NCBI GenBank assembly: GCA_036654415.1
Contig: JAVVSB010000056.1
Coordinates: 1-7,016, forward strand
Direction of reading: 5' to 3'
DNA: 7,016 bases
Source of the DNA: Mucinivorans sp036654415
GTDB taxonomy: Bacteria; Bacteroidota; Bacteroidia; Bacteroidales; Rikenellaceae
The position numbers and the translations under genes were made by a program. A model generated the notes under the pieces. It had not been told where the DNA came from. It saw only the letters and a list, made by a program, of their open reading frames with translations, and did not search any database. The first letter of the stretch is position 1. Each line of letters begins with the position of its first letter. Below are positions 1-6,905 of this stretch, in pieces.

Positions 1-384
1 CCTTGTTCTTTTGTCTACACAGGCGACCTGTCAGTCAAATGGCGTACTCCAACGAAAGATGAATTGACCTCGTTGATTACTGGTGCCCAATGGTATAACA
101 ACGGTTCCGTGCGAGGCATAACCTGTTCAAATGGCCTATTCTTACGTTGTGCAGGTGGTCGCAATGGAGGTATCGATAAGAGTAACATTCGAGGAACAGA
201 GAAAGCCGGGACTAATGCTATGGCACTTTACTGGTCGTCAACCAGAGGCGACCAAAGCTCTGTTAGTTTTGATGGCGATAAAGGTTTTGGAATAAAACCA
301 ATATATGGCAACAGTATACGGGTTGATAATGTTGTTATGAATACCGTCAATAGTGTTCGTTGTGTCCGTGATATATCTAAATAA
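1..384 (+). CDS. C-terminal part of a FISUMP-like surface adhesin (5' end outside window)
   Basis: The frame is open from base 1 to the TAA at 382-384 and gives the last 127 residues of a longer protein. The visible part is a FISUMP/DUF1566-type module. A Pro-Cys pair lies at visible residues 1-2, a KWRTPT motif at 13-18 followed by a Glu-Leu pair, a YWSST motif at 77-81, and the closing SVRCVRD motif near 119-125. The same landmarks, in the same order, end the genes at 391-2652 and 4559-6889, so this is almost certainly the tail of another fimbrillin-like lipoprotein of the same operon. Two further cysteines (visible residues 42 and 50) are not matched in the paralogues. The inferred role is ligand binding at the cell surface or pilus tip; the ligand is unknown. 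The next gene starts 6 bases downstream. Its N-terminus cannot be seen, so membership of the fimbrillin family rests on its neighbours. Confidence 0.85.
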   Translation, partial: PCSFVYTGDLSVKWRTPTKDELTSLITGAQWYNNGSVRGITCSNGLFLRCAGGRNGGIDKSNIRGTEKAGTNAMALYWSSTRGDQSSVSFDGDKGFGIKPIYGNSIRVDNVVMNTVNSVRCVRDISK

Positions 385-390
385 ATAAGA

Positions 391-2652
391 ATGATGAGAA
401 GATTGACAAACATAGTGCTTTTGGTGGTGGCGATATTTTTAGGCTCGTGTACTCGTGAACATCTCAACTCGCAACCTTCGTTGGATAAGGGCGATGTGCA
501 GATTAAACTTACACTCCCTGGAGTTGAGGCCTTACAATCGCGTGCCACGGTTAATGGCACCCCTCAGGAGGATGCTATCCATAGCGTGCAACTGATTATT
601 TACGATGGAGAGACATTTTTCAAACAATACGAATTTTCTGTTGACCATCCTATTTCAACTAATAATGTGGTGTGGGATATTTACACGCAGACCATCACCA
701 TGAGAAATTTGTTAGTGTTGGGCCACTCCTATAATGTTTACGCCGTGGTCAATACTACGATAAATAATGTCTCTACGATGACAAAAACTGTTTTTAAACA
801 GCAGATTGTGACCAATGCGCAACCTGTCGCCCCGCCCACCGATGCCCAGGGGTTGGTCATGACGGGCATGCAGGAGGGTTTCACATTTACTAACCTTGGT
901 ACCGTGATGACCATGAATCTGACGCGTCTGGCGGCCAAGGTGCGCATCTCCGTTACAACTAATCTTGGCATACCTCCTTTTCAGGGTGTCACCCTCTTGC
1001 CTGACAAAATGGTTATGCGCGTACTCAATGTCCCTAATCAATCTTATTTTTATAACTTCTCCCCAGCGATTCCATCATCGGTCACGATGGCCGATTTGAA
1101 CAACCTTACCTTTACCAATGGCGTTTTGGAGTGCTATCTACCCGAAAATCCACTTTCTGGCACATCTGACCAAACCAAGAAGAATGCCACCCAGTTTATT
1201 CTCCAGTTACCATATTCTTACACGGATAACAATGGTTTTACGAAACAGGTGGATAATAATTACTACTTGATTAATATCAACGGCACGACGGCTGCCGATC
1301 CCTATCAAATAGTACGCAATACCTTCTATAATGTAACGGTGACAGTGACCTCGCTTGGCAGCGAAATACCCGCCATTACCGGTACCGAAATTACCACGGT
1401 GGTCAAGCCTTGGGAAGGTACCGCATTTGATATTCCCACCGACAATATTAATATTGTGGAACTGTCCAACTCCACGTGTGATATTTATGGCGACCAGGCA
1501 GATAATATTCTCGTGGGTACGGCATCCGTGAATCGTGAGGGAGTGGCAGGCATCGCTTATATTAGTGCGGTGGGTGAAGGTTTCTCTCTGAGCTCCCCTC
1601 AAACAGTTACACTCACAGGAGGAACACCTACAGAAATACGTATCAAGACTACTGCCGATTTTATCGGTGGCGAAGTATTTGTGAAGATGGTGAAAGAGAT
1701 AAAAAAAATCACCATCAACAAAAAGAAAGAGGAACCGCCTTTGGGGTTGGCACAAGATACTGTATTAGTGGCCACATCCGATGCTACTTGGTGTACCTTG
1801 TCGACTACGAATAGTACTGAATCTGCTTACCAACAGCAATTTATTATCCAAGGCGTTGCAGGCAAAGTCTATATCAACCCTACGAAGTATTCTTTTGATG
1901 AGAAATCTCGTATAGCCAACATAATGCTCACTACGGAAAAGACGGTTAAGCGGGTAGTAGTGGTGCAAAAGCCAGGTGTCACTTCGGCAGACGGCACAAT
2001 TCAATGGGCTACGGGCAATATCTGTTTGGGTAAACGTCCCGATGGCAAGGAGTGTTATGTTATCGGTGGTGCACGCGAATTGGGACTTTGGTTTCTGTTT
2101 AACCGCAATGCTGGATTTGAATATAGTACGAACCGAGATGCAGCTGTCACATATATATATGTGCCCTCAGGAACCGGTTCATTGGCAAGCGTTGAACGTG
2201 TCCCGAAAAATACTACACCTATGGGCGTTTATGATTCCGGAGATTATGTGGGCGATCCTTGTGCATCTGTTTATAATGAAAATCCTGCTATTAAGTGGCG
2301 GACACCCACTAATATAGAACTGGAAGAGCTGGCTGTAACAGGTCAATCTCCAGCTCCTGTATGGGGGGGGGTGATAACCAGTACGAACCAATACCTCTGC
2401 ACGCTCAATGGTGCTTTAACCATACAAATAACTGGCAGACGGAAAGAGTGGAATCAAGAAACGATTGGTACGCATAACTATAATGAAACATCAGTCAATT
2501 TGTGGTCGAGTGTGAAGACTCCTGCTAGTGTAGCAGAGGGTAGGAGCTACTACTTTTCTGCAGCTAATGGGTCTCCGGTAGGAGGTCTGTTTTTTGTAGA
2601 AGGGCATTCTGCCATGGCTGTAAGATGTGTAAGGGATATAAAAAAGAATTAA
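391..2652 (+). CDS. Fimbrillin-like lipoprotein with BACON-like and FISUMP-like regions; candidate pilus tip adhesin
   Basis: This 753-residue protein begins with a lipoprotein signal peptide: Arg3-Arg4, a hydrophobic stretch, then the lipobox Leu-Gly-Ser-Cys with the lipidated cysteine at residue 20. Residues about 35-350 look like a Bacteroidales fimbrillin (FimA/Mfa1-like). They contain SRATVNGTPQED at 50-61, with Arg51 as a likely maturation cut site, a GLVMTG motif at 154-159, LTRLAAKV at 177-184, an RNTFYNVTVTV strand near 309-319, and VVKPW at 337-341. Residues about 455-530 resemble a BACON-type beta-sandwich (an early Trp467, then an R-x-A-x-I strand and a final VVVVQKPG). The C-terminus from Trp539 is FISUMP-like: QWATGN, GDPC at 621-624, KWRTPT at 635-640, LWSS at 704-707 and VRCVRD at 744-749. 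Two ATG codons stand in tandem at the start (391 and 394), and either would keep the signal peptide. A nine-G tract lies in the codons for residues 658-661. The family call is good; the pilus-tip role is inference. Confidence 0.88.
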   Translation: MMRRLTNIVLLVVAIFLGSCTREHLNSQPSLDKGDVQIKLTLPGVEALQSRATVNGTPQEDAIHSVQLIIYDGETFFKQYEFSVDHPISTNNVVWDIYTQTITMRNLLVLGHSYNVYAVVNTTINNVSTMTKTVFKQQIVTNAQPVAPPTDAQGLVMTGMQEGFTFTNLGTVMTMNLTRLAAKVRISVTTNLGIPPFQGVTLLPDKMVMRVLNVPNQSYFYNFSPAIPSSVTMADLNNLTFTNGVLECYLPENPLSGTSDQTKKNATQFILQLPYSYTDNNGFTKQVDNNYYLININGTTAADPYQIVRNTFYNVTVTVTSLGSEIPAITGTEITTVVKPWEGTAFDIPTDNINIVELSNSTCDIYGDQADNILVGTASVNREGVAGIAYISAVGEGFSLSSPQTVTLTGGTPTEIRIKTTADFIGGEVFVKMVKEIKKITINKKKEEPPLGLAQDTVLVATSDATWCTLSTTNSTESAYQQQFIIQGVAGKVYINPTKYSFDEKSRIANIMLTTEKTVKRVVVVQKPGVTSADGTIQWATGNICLGKRPDGKECYVIGGARELGLWFLFNRNAGFEYSTNRDAAVTYIYVPSGTGSLASVERVPKNTTPMGVYDSGDYVGDPCASVYNENPAIKWRTPTNIELEELAVTGQSPAPVWGGVITSTNQYLCTLNGALTIQITGRRKEWNQETIGTHNYNETSVNLWSSVKTPASVAEGRSYYFSAANGSPVGGLFFVEGHSAMAVRCVRDIKKN
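1701..1708 (+). repeat. A8 homopolymer inside a lysine-rich linker
   Basis: Eight adenines lie in the codons for residues 437-440, within a lysine-rich stretch (KKITINKKKEE, residues 438-448) that joins the fimbrillin-like part to the BACON-like part. A shift of one base in either direction meets a stop within about 40 codons. A runs in lysine codons are common, so this is listed as a weak slippage candidate only. Confidence 0.35.
2005..2652 (+). other. FISUMP-like C-terminal module of the 391-2652 adhesin
   Basis: The module runs from the QWATGN motif (Trp539) to the end. Landmarks are Cys624, Trp636-Arg637, the acidic NIELEEL helix after it, a WSS motif at 705-707 and Cys746. It aligns by eye with the 3' part of the 4559-6889 gene, where IWARGD, GDPC, KWRTP, YWSST and VRCVRD occur in the same order. 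Fibrobacter succinogenes major paralogous (FISUMP) and DUF1566 domains share this pattern and are thought to have a C-type-lectin-like fold. Binding activity here is inferred. Confidence 0.65.
2363..2371 (+). repeat. G9 homopolymer in the adhesin C-terminal module; possible phase-variation tract
   Basis: Nine consecutive G bases encode part of Trp658-Gly-Gly-Val661. With nine Gs the frame runs to the normal stop at 2650-2652. With eight or eleven Gs translation stops at once, at the TGA of 2372-2374, which is followed in frame by the TAA of 2375-2377. With ten Gs it stops at the TAA of 2475-2477. Any out-of-frame length removes the last 90 or so residues, including the WSS motif and the closing cysteine. 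It is the longest homopolymer I saw in the window. That it actually varies is inference. Confidence 0.6.
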
Positions 2653-2653
2653 G

Positions 2654-4537
2654 ATGAAACAGACAATCTATTATTATCTATTGATTTGGGTGACCTCGCT
2701 ACTTATGGTCTCCTGTACCAAAGAGAGCCCAAGCCTAGAAATGCCCCCCTTGGGCCCCAATGACGTGCAGATATTCTTGCCTGTGTTGGGTACTTCGGCA
2801 GGGCCTAGTAGCCGTGTAGCAGTACCAGGCACACCCGAGGAGGATGTGGTTAACTCCCTGCAACTTTTTCTCTTTAGTGGAGGTGGATTGGTCAAAACTG
2901 TCACTCTTAGCGAACAAGTGCCCAATGATGGTGTTAATACAGTTTGGAATCGTGCCACGCAAACCGTGGTGCTGCGCGGTCTCAATACTGCATTAACCTA
3001 TACGATTTACGCCATCGCCAACCACACCCTCTCTGGCATAACCACAGAGGCGGGCATTATAGATGCCTTCACTCAAAGGAGTACGCAGATAGAACCTCCT
3101 CTTCCTACCCTTACCCAAGGGTTGGTGATGTCGGGCAAAGTGACGGGCTATAATTTTAAGAGCCATGACAATAAAGTCACCATTGAGCTTATCCGCCAAG
3201 TGGCAAAGATGCAGCTTATCTTGAAGATGGATCCCGCTTTTTTTGCTGCCTATCCCGGTATTGTATGGGCCAGTGACAAGGAGAATATACCTACAGAGCC
3301 TAATCCGCTGTCGGTTGCCATCTACAACTTGGCAAGTCACTCCTATATCTATCCTCGCAACAACGCTGCTACACCACCTGTTATTGTGATACCAGATGGT
3401 GCTGGTCCTATTTCCTATGGTCCTCTGTCTGTTAAAACAACCGATGGCGAATGGCCTGTGGTCACGGGTTACATCTACGAGAACTCATTTGCCGACAAAA
3501 AATTTCCCGCTACCTATGCCATTGTCAATCTTCCCTACCGTATGGGAACCTCTGTTGTCAACCGCAACTACTACCGGATGCAGTTCAGCCAACCTGATGG
3601 CTCTCCGTTTAAGTTGTTACGCAACAACCTATACCAAGTGACAGCTACCGTCACGGGATTTGGGCTTAAGAACCCGCCCAAAGATGGTAACTTGTTGTCT
3701 GAATTGGTGGTCAAACCGTGGACCGGTTACGCAGTAAACGGTGATGTGGACGACGTGAAACTTAGTATTGTAACCAATCCAGTGGTTGATTTTATCAATG
3801 GGACATCCGGTGAAATTAAATTCTGGACCAATCAGACCTCCAATATCAACATCGAACCTATAGGAACTTTTATCTATTCTGATGGTAAGCCCGAGGCAAA
3901 TCTTCAGTTGAACGACTATTTCGACAACTTGGCAGGTACGAAATCAATCGATACGGGCAAATGGACTATTACCGTGAGCCCTAAAGATAAAGAGAATAAG
4001 AATGTCGATAAGGTGAAGATATGGCTCAATGTGAGCGGATTGAGAAAAGAGGTCACTCTTTCATTCCGTCATGTGCTCGACCTCACAAAGATTAGTGGGA
4101 CCACCACCACTCGCACGAGCTATAACAGCCTCACTGGCGAGGTAGCAGCAGGCACCAATGGGCAGCCACTTACGGAAGCTGAGGCAAGTAATGACGCTAA
4201 GGAACCACCCTATGCTAAATTAGAAATTGCATCGGCTTATACAGCAAATGGAGCTAGCTGGTTAGATGCTCGCACCAAGTGTGATAAGACGAAAGGTTGG
4301 CGTGCACCGCGCATTCGCGAGGCCTACTACCTGTATAGTAACAAAGCAATGTTCCTTGAGAGATTTAATTTCTCAAAGGTGGATGTTAATTTAAGAATGT
4401 TTTCTTCCACGGAGAATTCCCCGAATTATACCACTAAATTTTTGTGGGCTGGTTTTGGAATTACAGGGGCTGATGCTTCTGTAGAGTATAAGAGCTTCGA
4501 TAAAGTCTTTTTCCGTTGTGTCCGCGAAATACAATAA
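2654..4537 (+). CDS. Fimbrillin-like lipoprotein with short DUF1566/FISUMP-like C-terminus; candidate pilus adhesin
   Basis: This 627-residue protein starts one base after the preceding stop codon, which suggests translational coupling. The signal peptide ends in a Met-Val-Ser-Cys lipobox with Cys21. The fimbrillin-like part (about 35-360) parallels the upstream paralogue: NDVQIFL at 36-42, SSRVAVPGTPEEDVV at 52-66 with Arg54 as likely cut site, QGLVMSG at 155-161, IRQVAKM at 180-186, LLRNNLYQVTATV near 321-333 and LVVKPW at 351-356. Residues about 365-475 look all-beta but match no family I recognise. The C-terminus from about residue 518 has WLDARTKC at 536-543, GWRAP at 548-552, Glu556, FSST at 583-586 and FRCVREIQ at the end. 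This is closer to DUF1566 in pattern and shorter than the modules of its neighbours, with no GDPC or WATGN motif. Predicted location is the outer-membrane surface or a pilus. Its partners are probably the neighbouring gene products. Confidence 0.87.
   Translation: MKQTIYYYLLIWVTSLLMVSCTKESPSLEMPPLGPNDVQIFLPVLGTSAGPSSRVAVPGTPEEDVVNSLQLFLFSGGGLVKTVTLSEQVPNDGVNTVWNRATQTVVLRGLNTALTYTIYAIANHTLSGITTEAGIIDAFTQRSTQIEPPLPTLTQGLVMSGKVTGYNFKSHDNKVTIELIRQVAKMQLILKMDPAFFAAYPGIVWASDKENIPTEPNPLSVAIYNLASHSYIYPRNNAATPPVIVIPDGAGPISYGPLSVKTTDGEWPVVTGYIYENSFADKKFPATYAIVNLPYRMGTSVVNRNYYRMQFSQPDGSPFKLLRNNLYQVTATVTGFGLKNPPKDGNLLSELVVKPWTGYAVNGDVDDVKLSIVTNPVVDFINGTSGEIKFWTNQTSNINIEPIGTFIYSDGKPEANLQLNDYFDNLAGTKSIDTGKWTITVSPKDKENKNVDKVKIWLNVSGLRKEVTLSFRHVLDLTKISGTTTTRTSYNSLTGEVAAGTNGQPLTEAEASNDAKEPPYAKLEIASAYTANGASWLDARTKCDKTKGWRAPRIREAYYLYSNKAMFLERFNFSKVDVNLRMFSSTENSPNYTTKFLWAGFGITGADASVEYKSFDKVFFRCVREIQ
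4205..4537 (+). other. DUF1566/FISUMP-like C-terminal module of the 2654-4537 adhesin
   Basis: About 110 residues carry the DUF1566-style order: a Trp-x-x-Ala stretch before a cysteine (Cys543), then GWR-x-P with a following Arg-Glu pair, an SST motif and a terminal RCVRE. It keeps the cysteine pair and the W-R-x-P core seen in the other modules, but is otherwise quite different. It is therefore either a distant relative or a separately acquired binding module. Confidence 0.6.
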
Positions 4538-4558
4538 TCCACAGATTAATTAAACGAT

Positions 4559-6889
4559 ATGAAACCGATAAAACAAATATTTAGGCTCCTCTTGCTTTCT
4601 GTGACCGTTGTGGTGGTCTGTTCGTGCGCCAAAGCTCCACTCGAGGAGTCGGGGCAGCAATCTCCTGCCGATGGTACCCCTGTCGAACTGAGCGTTAATC
4701 TTACCGCCAGCAACATGACTCAGGTGATTACTCGTGCCGAGGGTAACGAAAGCAACATTAACCCCTCCGATGTTAAGGTCTTGGTCTTCAACGAGGCTAA
4801 CATATTGCTCCAAAACCCAATCACCTTAGTGCCCGATGCCGAAATCAAGGGTTTTAAACCCATCACTTCAGTGCTGGCCACGTCTCTGGCACGCACCTTC
4901 TTGGTAGTTGCCAATGCATCCACAACTTTGACCTCTCTTACTCTAACAGTTGGTACTACTTCGCTCGATAATGTTAAACGGCTGCTGCGTTCCCCTGTGT
5001 TGACAATCCAGACCTCTACTAATCCAGGCGATGGAAGCTTCAAGTATACCTCTGATATACCTCAGCCTATTTTTTGGGCCACCTTGATTATGGATAAGGG
5101 TGTTAATTGGAAGAGTGCCATCACCTCCACTGGCACTGTCTATGGTAGTCCACTGGGCTTAGCGCGTAACATTGCCAAAGTCTCTGTTCGTTTTGCCTCA
5201 GCCACCGCGACCAATAAATTGGTTGGAGGAACACTCTTCAAGGCCCACTCATCAAGTTATACTATACAACCAGGTCAGACGTTACCCGATGACGCATATA
5301 CAAAGGTGATATATTCCACTTCAAATAAGATGGATGAGAGTACCAACTTTTGTTCAGCCAATGTTGCTGGGAACGAGATAACTCCTTTGTATGGCTACGA
5401 TTCAGACTCTGCAGCAGTGTTGATTAAGGCTATGTACGAGGGTAACCCTTATTATTATCGTCTCGATTTGCTTGATGAGCTTAAAAATCAGTTATCCCTC
5501 ACCCCCAACTACCACTTTATCGTGGTCATCAGTAAGATTAACGGTTATGGTTATCGCTCGGCCCGTGAGGCTACGGAGAATACCGCATCCAACAAACTCG
5601 AATACAAGGTCATCATCGAGGGCGGTGATGATGTGGTCTCCAATGGTGACTATTATCTCTCCTTAGATTGTTCTGAGTACATTATGTGTCAACGGGAAGG
5701 CGCACCACAAAATGTTAATGTTGGTAAACTCTTTTACAAAATGCCAGCCTATTTCCCAACTGTGGAGACCAAGGATGTAACCATGGCCACTAATGAGTAT
5801 GTGTCATTGGTGAATCCAAAGGTAGACAAGAGACTTCCCTCCAATGCCACCTCGCAAGATATTATCATTAGCTTAAAGAAGCAAAGTTCTGATTTTGAAA
5901 CACATCAAGTCTCCATCAACTTTGCGTTGGGTTCCTTGCGTCATTCTCTTACCGTCAAGGGTGCTAAGTTTTTGATGAGTAATGGTTATGAGAGGTACGA
6001 CTTGGGAACAGGTTTTTCTTCTATTGCCTTAACCGAGAATCCAGGTTGGGCCTTTTTGTCCGATGCCTCTGAGTGGTCTGCATCTATGAACTTGATTAGT
6101 GGCCCCGTAGCCACCATCACCACCCGGGTCTTTCTATATTTAGCTCTCAATGCCACAACATCCGATCGTCAGGTCAATTTTGTAGGTGTAAAGACCATCG
6201 TTGATGACAAAACCAACATCGAAATAAACTCTTTTCACGTTTCGGGGCGTGGCTTCCAAAACCCTATTATCTGGGCTCGTGGCGATATCGCTATTGATCA
6301 CCCGAGTTACCCCAGCCATTTTGTTTTTGGCGCACCAGGCGATCCAGCCACTGTATTGTTTACATTCGGAAGTAGAATAGCGGTAACTAAAGGTCCTTGG
6401 GCGCAGGCAGTGATGATGTGGAAGCAAGATATGGGCAGCAGCGTTATAAGCAGTCAGGAGGCCACGACGATGAAAGCTTTGGATAAACTTTCAGCGGAAT
6501 TTCCGGGTGATCCTTGTGCATATGTTACCGATAATTACAAATGGCGAACTCCAATAAAAGAAGAATTCGAGACGTTGAATAACCCACTCGGAAAAGAGGG
6601 TCAGCGCTATGGAATGCGTGGATATCTGTTCACTGGGATGAAGGATGTAGAAGGTAACACTGTCTTCCTAAATTCAAGTTTTTCTATGAGGCATCCAGAC
6701 ACATCGGAAGGGTTAAGAGGCTATTATTGGTCGAGCACTCCAACTATCATGCCCGACGGATCCGCTGGTGGTTGGGACTTTATTGCGGATGAATATTTTG
6801 AGTCAGGTGTGCTAATAGCTCCGACAAGAATAAATCGCGAAGGGGTGTCGTATCAGTTCCCAGTGCGCTGTGTTAGAGATTTTAGATAA
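4559..6889 (+). CDS. Fimbrillin-like lipoprotein with FISUMP-like C-terminus; candidate pilus tip adhesin
   Basis: This 776-residue protein is the largest paralogue here. Its signal peptide has Lys2, Lys5 and Arg9, a Leu/Val-rich core and the lipobox Val-Cys-Ser-Cys, with lipidation expected at Cys23. The fimbrillin-like part (about 40-355) has VELSVNLTA at 42-50, ITRAEGNESNI at 57-67 with Arg59 as likely cut site, DVKVLVFN at 71-78, LARNIAKVSVRF at 201-212, and a region near 315-340 (NYHFIVVISKINGYGYRSA) typical of Mfa1-like proteins. It is only distantly similar to the two upstream paralogues, which resemble each other more. Residues 362-470 are probably a beta-sandwich of unknown family. 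The C-terminus from Trp572 has IWARGD, GDPC at 650-653, KWRTP at 661-665, YYWSSTP at 722-728 and PVRCVRDF at 769-775. The gene starts 21 bases after its neighbour and ends in tandem in-frame TAA TAA codons (6887-6892). An adhesive tip role is inferred. Confidence 0.87.
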   Translation: MKPIKQIFRLLLLSVTVVVVCSCAKAPLEESGQQSPADGTPVELSVNLTASNMTQVITRAEGNESNINPSDVKVLVFNEANILLQNPITLVPDAEIKGFKPITSVLATSLARTFLVVANASTTLTSLTLTVGTTSLDNVKRLLRSPVLTIQTSTNPGDGSFKYTSDIPQPIFWATLIMDKGVNWKSAITSTGTVYGSPLGLARNIAKVSVRFASATATNKLVGGTLFKAHSSSYTIQPGQTLPDDAYTKVIYSTSNKMDESTNFCSANVAGNEITPLYGYDSDSAAVLIKAMYEGNPYYYRLDLLDELKNQLSLTPNYHFIVVISKINGYGYRSAREATENTASNKLEYKVIIEGGDDVVSNGDYYLSLDCSEYIMCQREGAPQNVNVGKLFYKMPAYFPTVETKDVTMATNEYVSLVNPKVDKRLPSNATSQDIIISLKKQSSDFETHQVSINFALGSLRHSLTVKGAKFLMSNGYERYDLGTGFSSIALTENPGWAFLSDASEWSASMNLISGPVATITTRVFLYLALNATTSDRQVNFVGVKTIVDDKTNIEINSFHVSGRGFQNPIIWARGDIAIDHPSYPSHFVFGAPGDPATVLFTFGSRIAVTKGPWAQAVMMWKQDMGSSVISSQEATTMKALDKLSAEFPGDPCAYVTDNYKWRTPIKEEFETLNNPLGKEGQRYGMRGYLFTGMKDVEGNTVFLNSSFSMRHPDTSEGLRGYYWSSTPTIMPDGSAGGWDFIADEYFESGVLIAPTRINREGVSYQFPVRCVRDFR
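6272..6889 (+). other. FISUMP-like C-terminal module of the 4559-6889 adhesin
   Basis: The module starts at the IWARGD motif and carries Cys653, Trp662-Arg663, an acidic helix (KEEFETL), the YYWSSTP motif and Cys771. The order and spacing match the module at 2005-2652. Arginine codons switch here towards AGA/AGG (6 of 11 from residue 606 onward, against 3 of 18 before residue 600). Confidence 0.65.
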
Positions 6890-6905
6890 TAAACGATAGA
6901 AAGTT

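Noticed and set aside
228..560. Minus-strand open frame of 110 codons across the first gene boundary
   Set aside because: It overlaps two well-supported + strand genes, shows no recognisable domain, and is best explained as a chance frame opposite real coding sequence.
1207..1755. Minus-strand open frame of 182 codons
   Set aside because: It is the longest antisense frame, but it is rich in Cys, His and Arg in the way expected of the complement of coding sequence. It lies wholly inside the 391-2652 gene.
1976..2317. Second + strand frame of 113 codons inside the first complete adhesin
   Set aside because: The surrounding adhesin frame has clear FISUMP-like motifs across the same bases; the alternative frame has none.
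2744..2749. C6 run near the start of the 2654-4537 gene as a phase-variation tract
   Set aside because: Six bases is too short to expect a raised slippage rate, and it encodes ordinary Pro codons.
4538..4558. Terminator or promoter in the largest intergenic gap
   Set aside because: Only 21 bases, with no stem-loop, no T-run and no TAnnTTTG-like promoter element.
1..6889. C-terminal variable regions of a diversity-generating retroelement
   Set aside because: Lectin-like C-terminal modules are frequent DGR targets, but the window has no reverse transcriptase and no recognisable template repeat, and the four 3' ends are too different at base level to share one. A search of the flanks would decide it.
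4551..6899. Shared 9-base string TAAACGATA before the genes at 4559 and 6906
   Set aside because: It is short and AT-rich, sits at different distances from the two start codons, and is absent before the other genes. Chance or general translation-start composition explains it.
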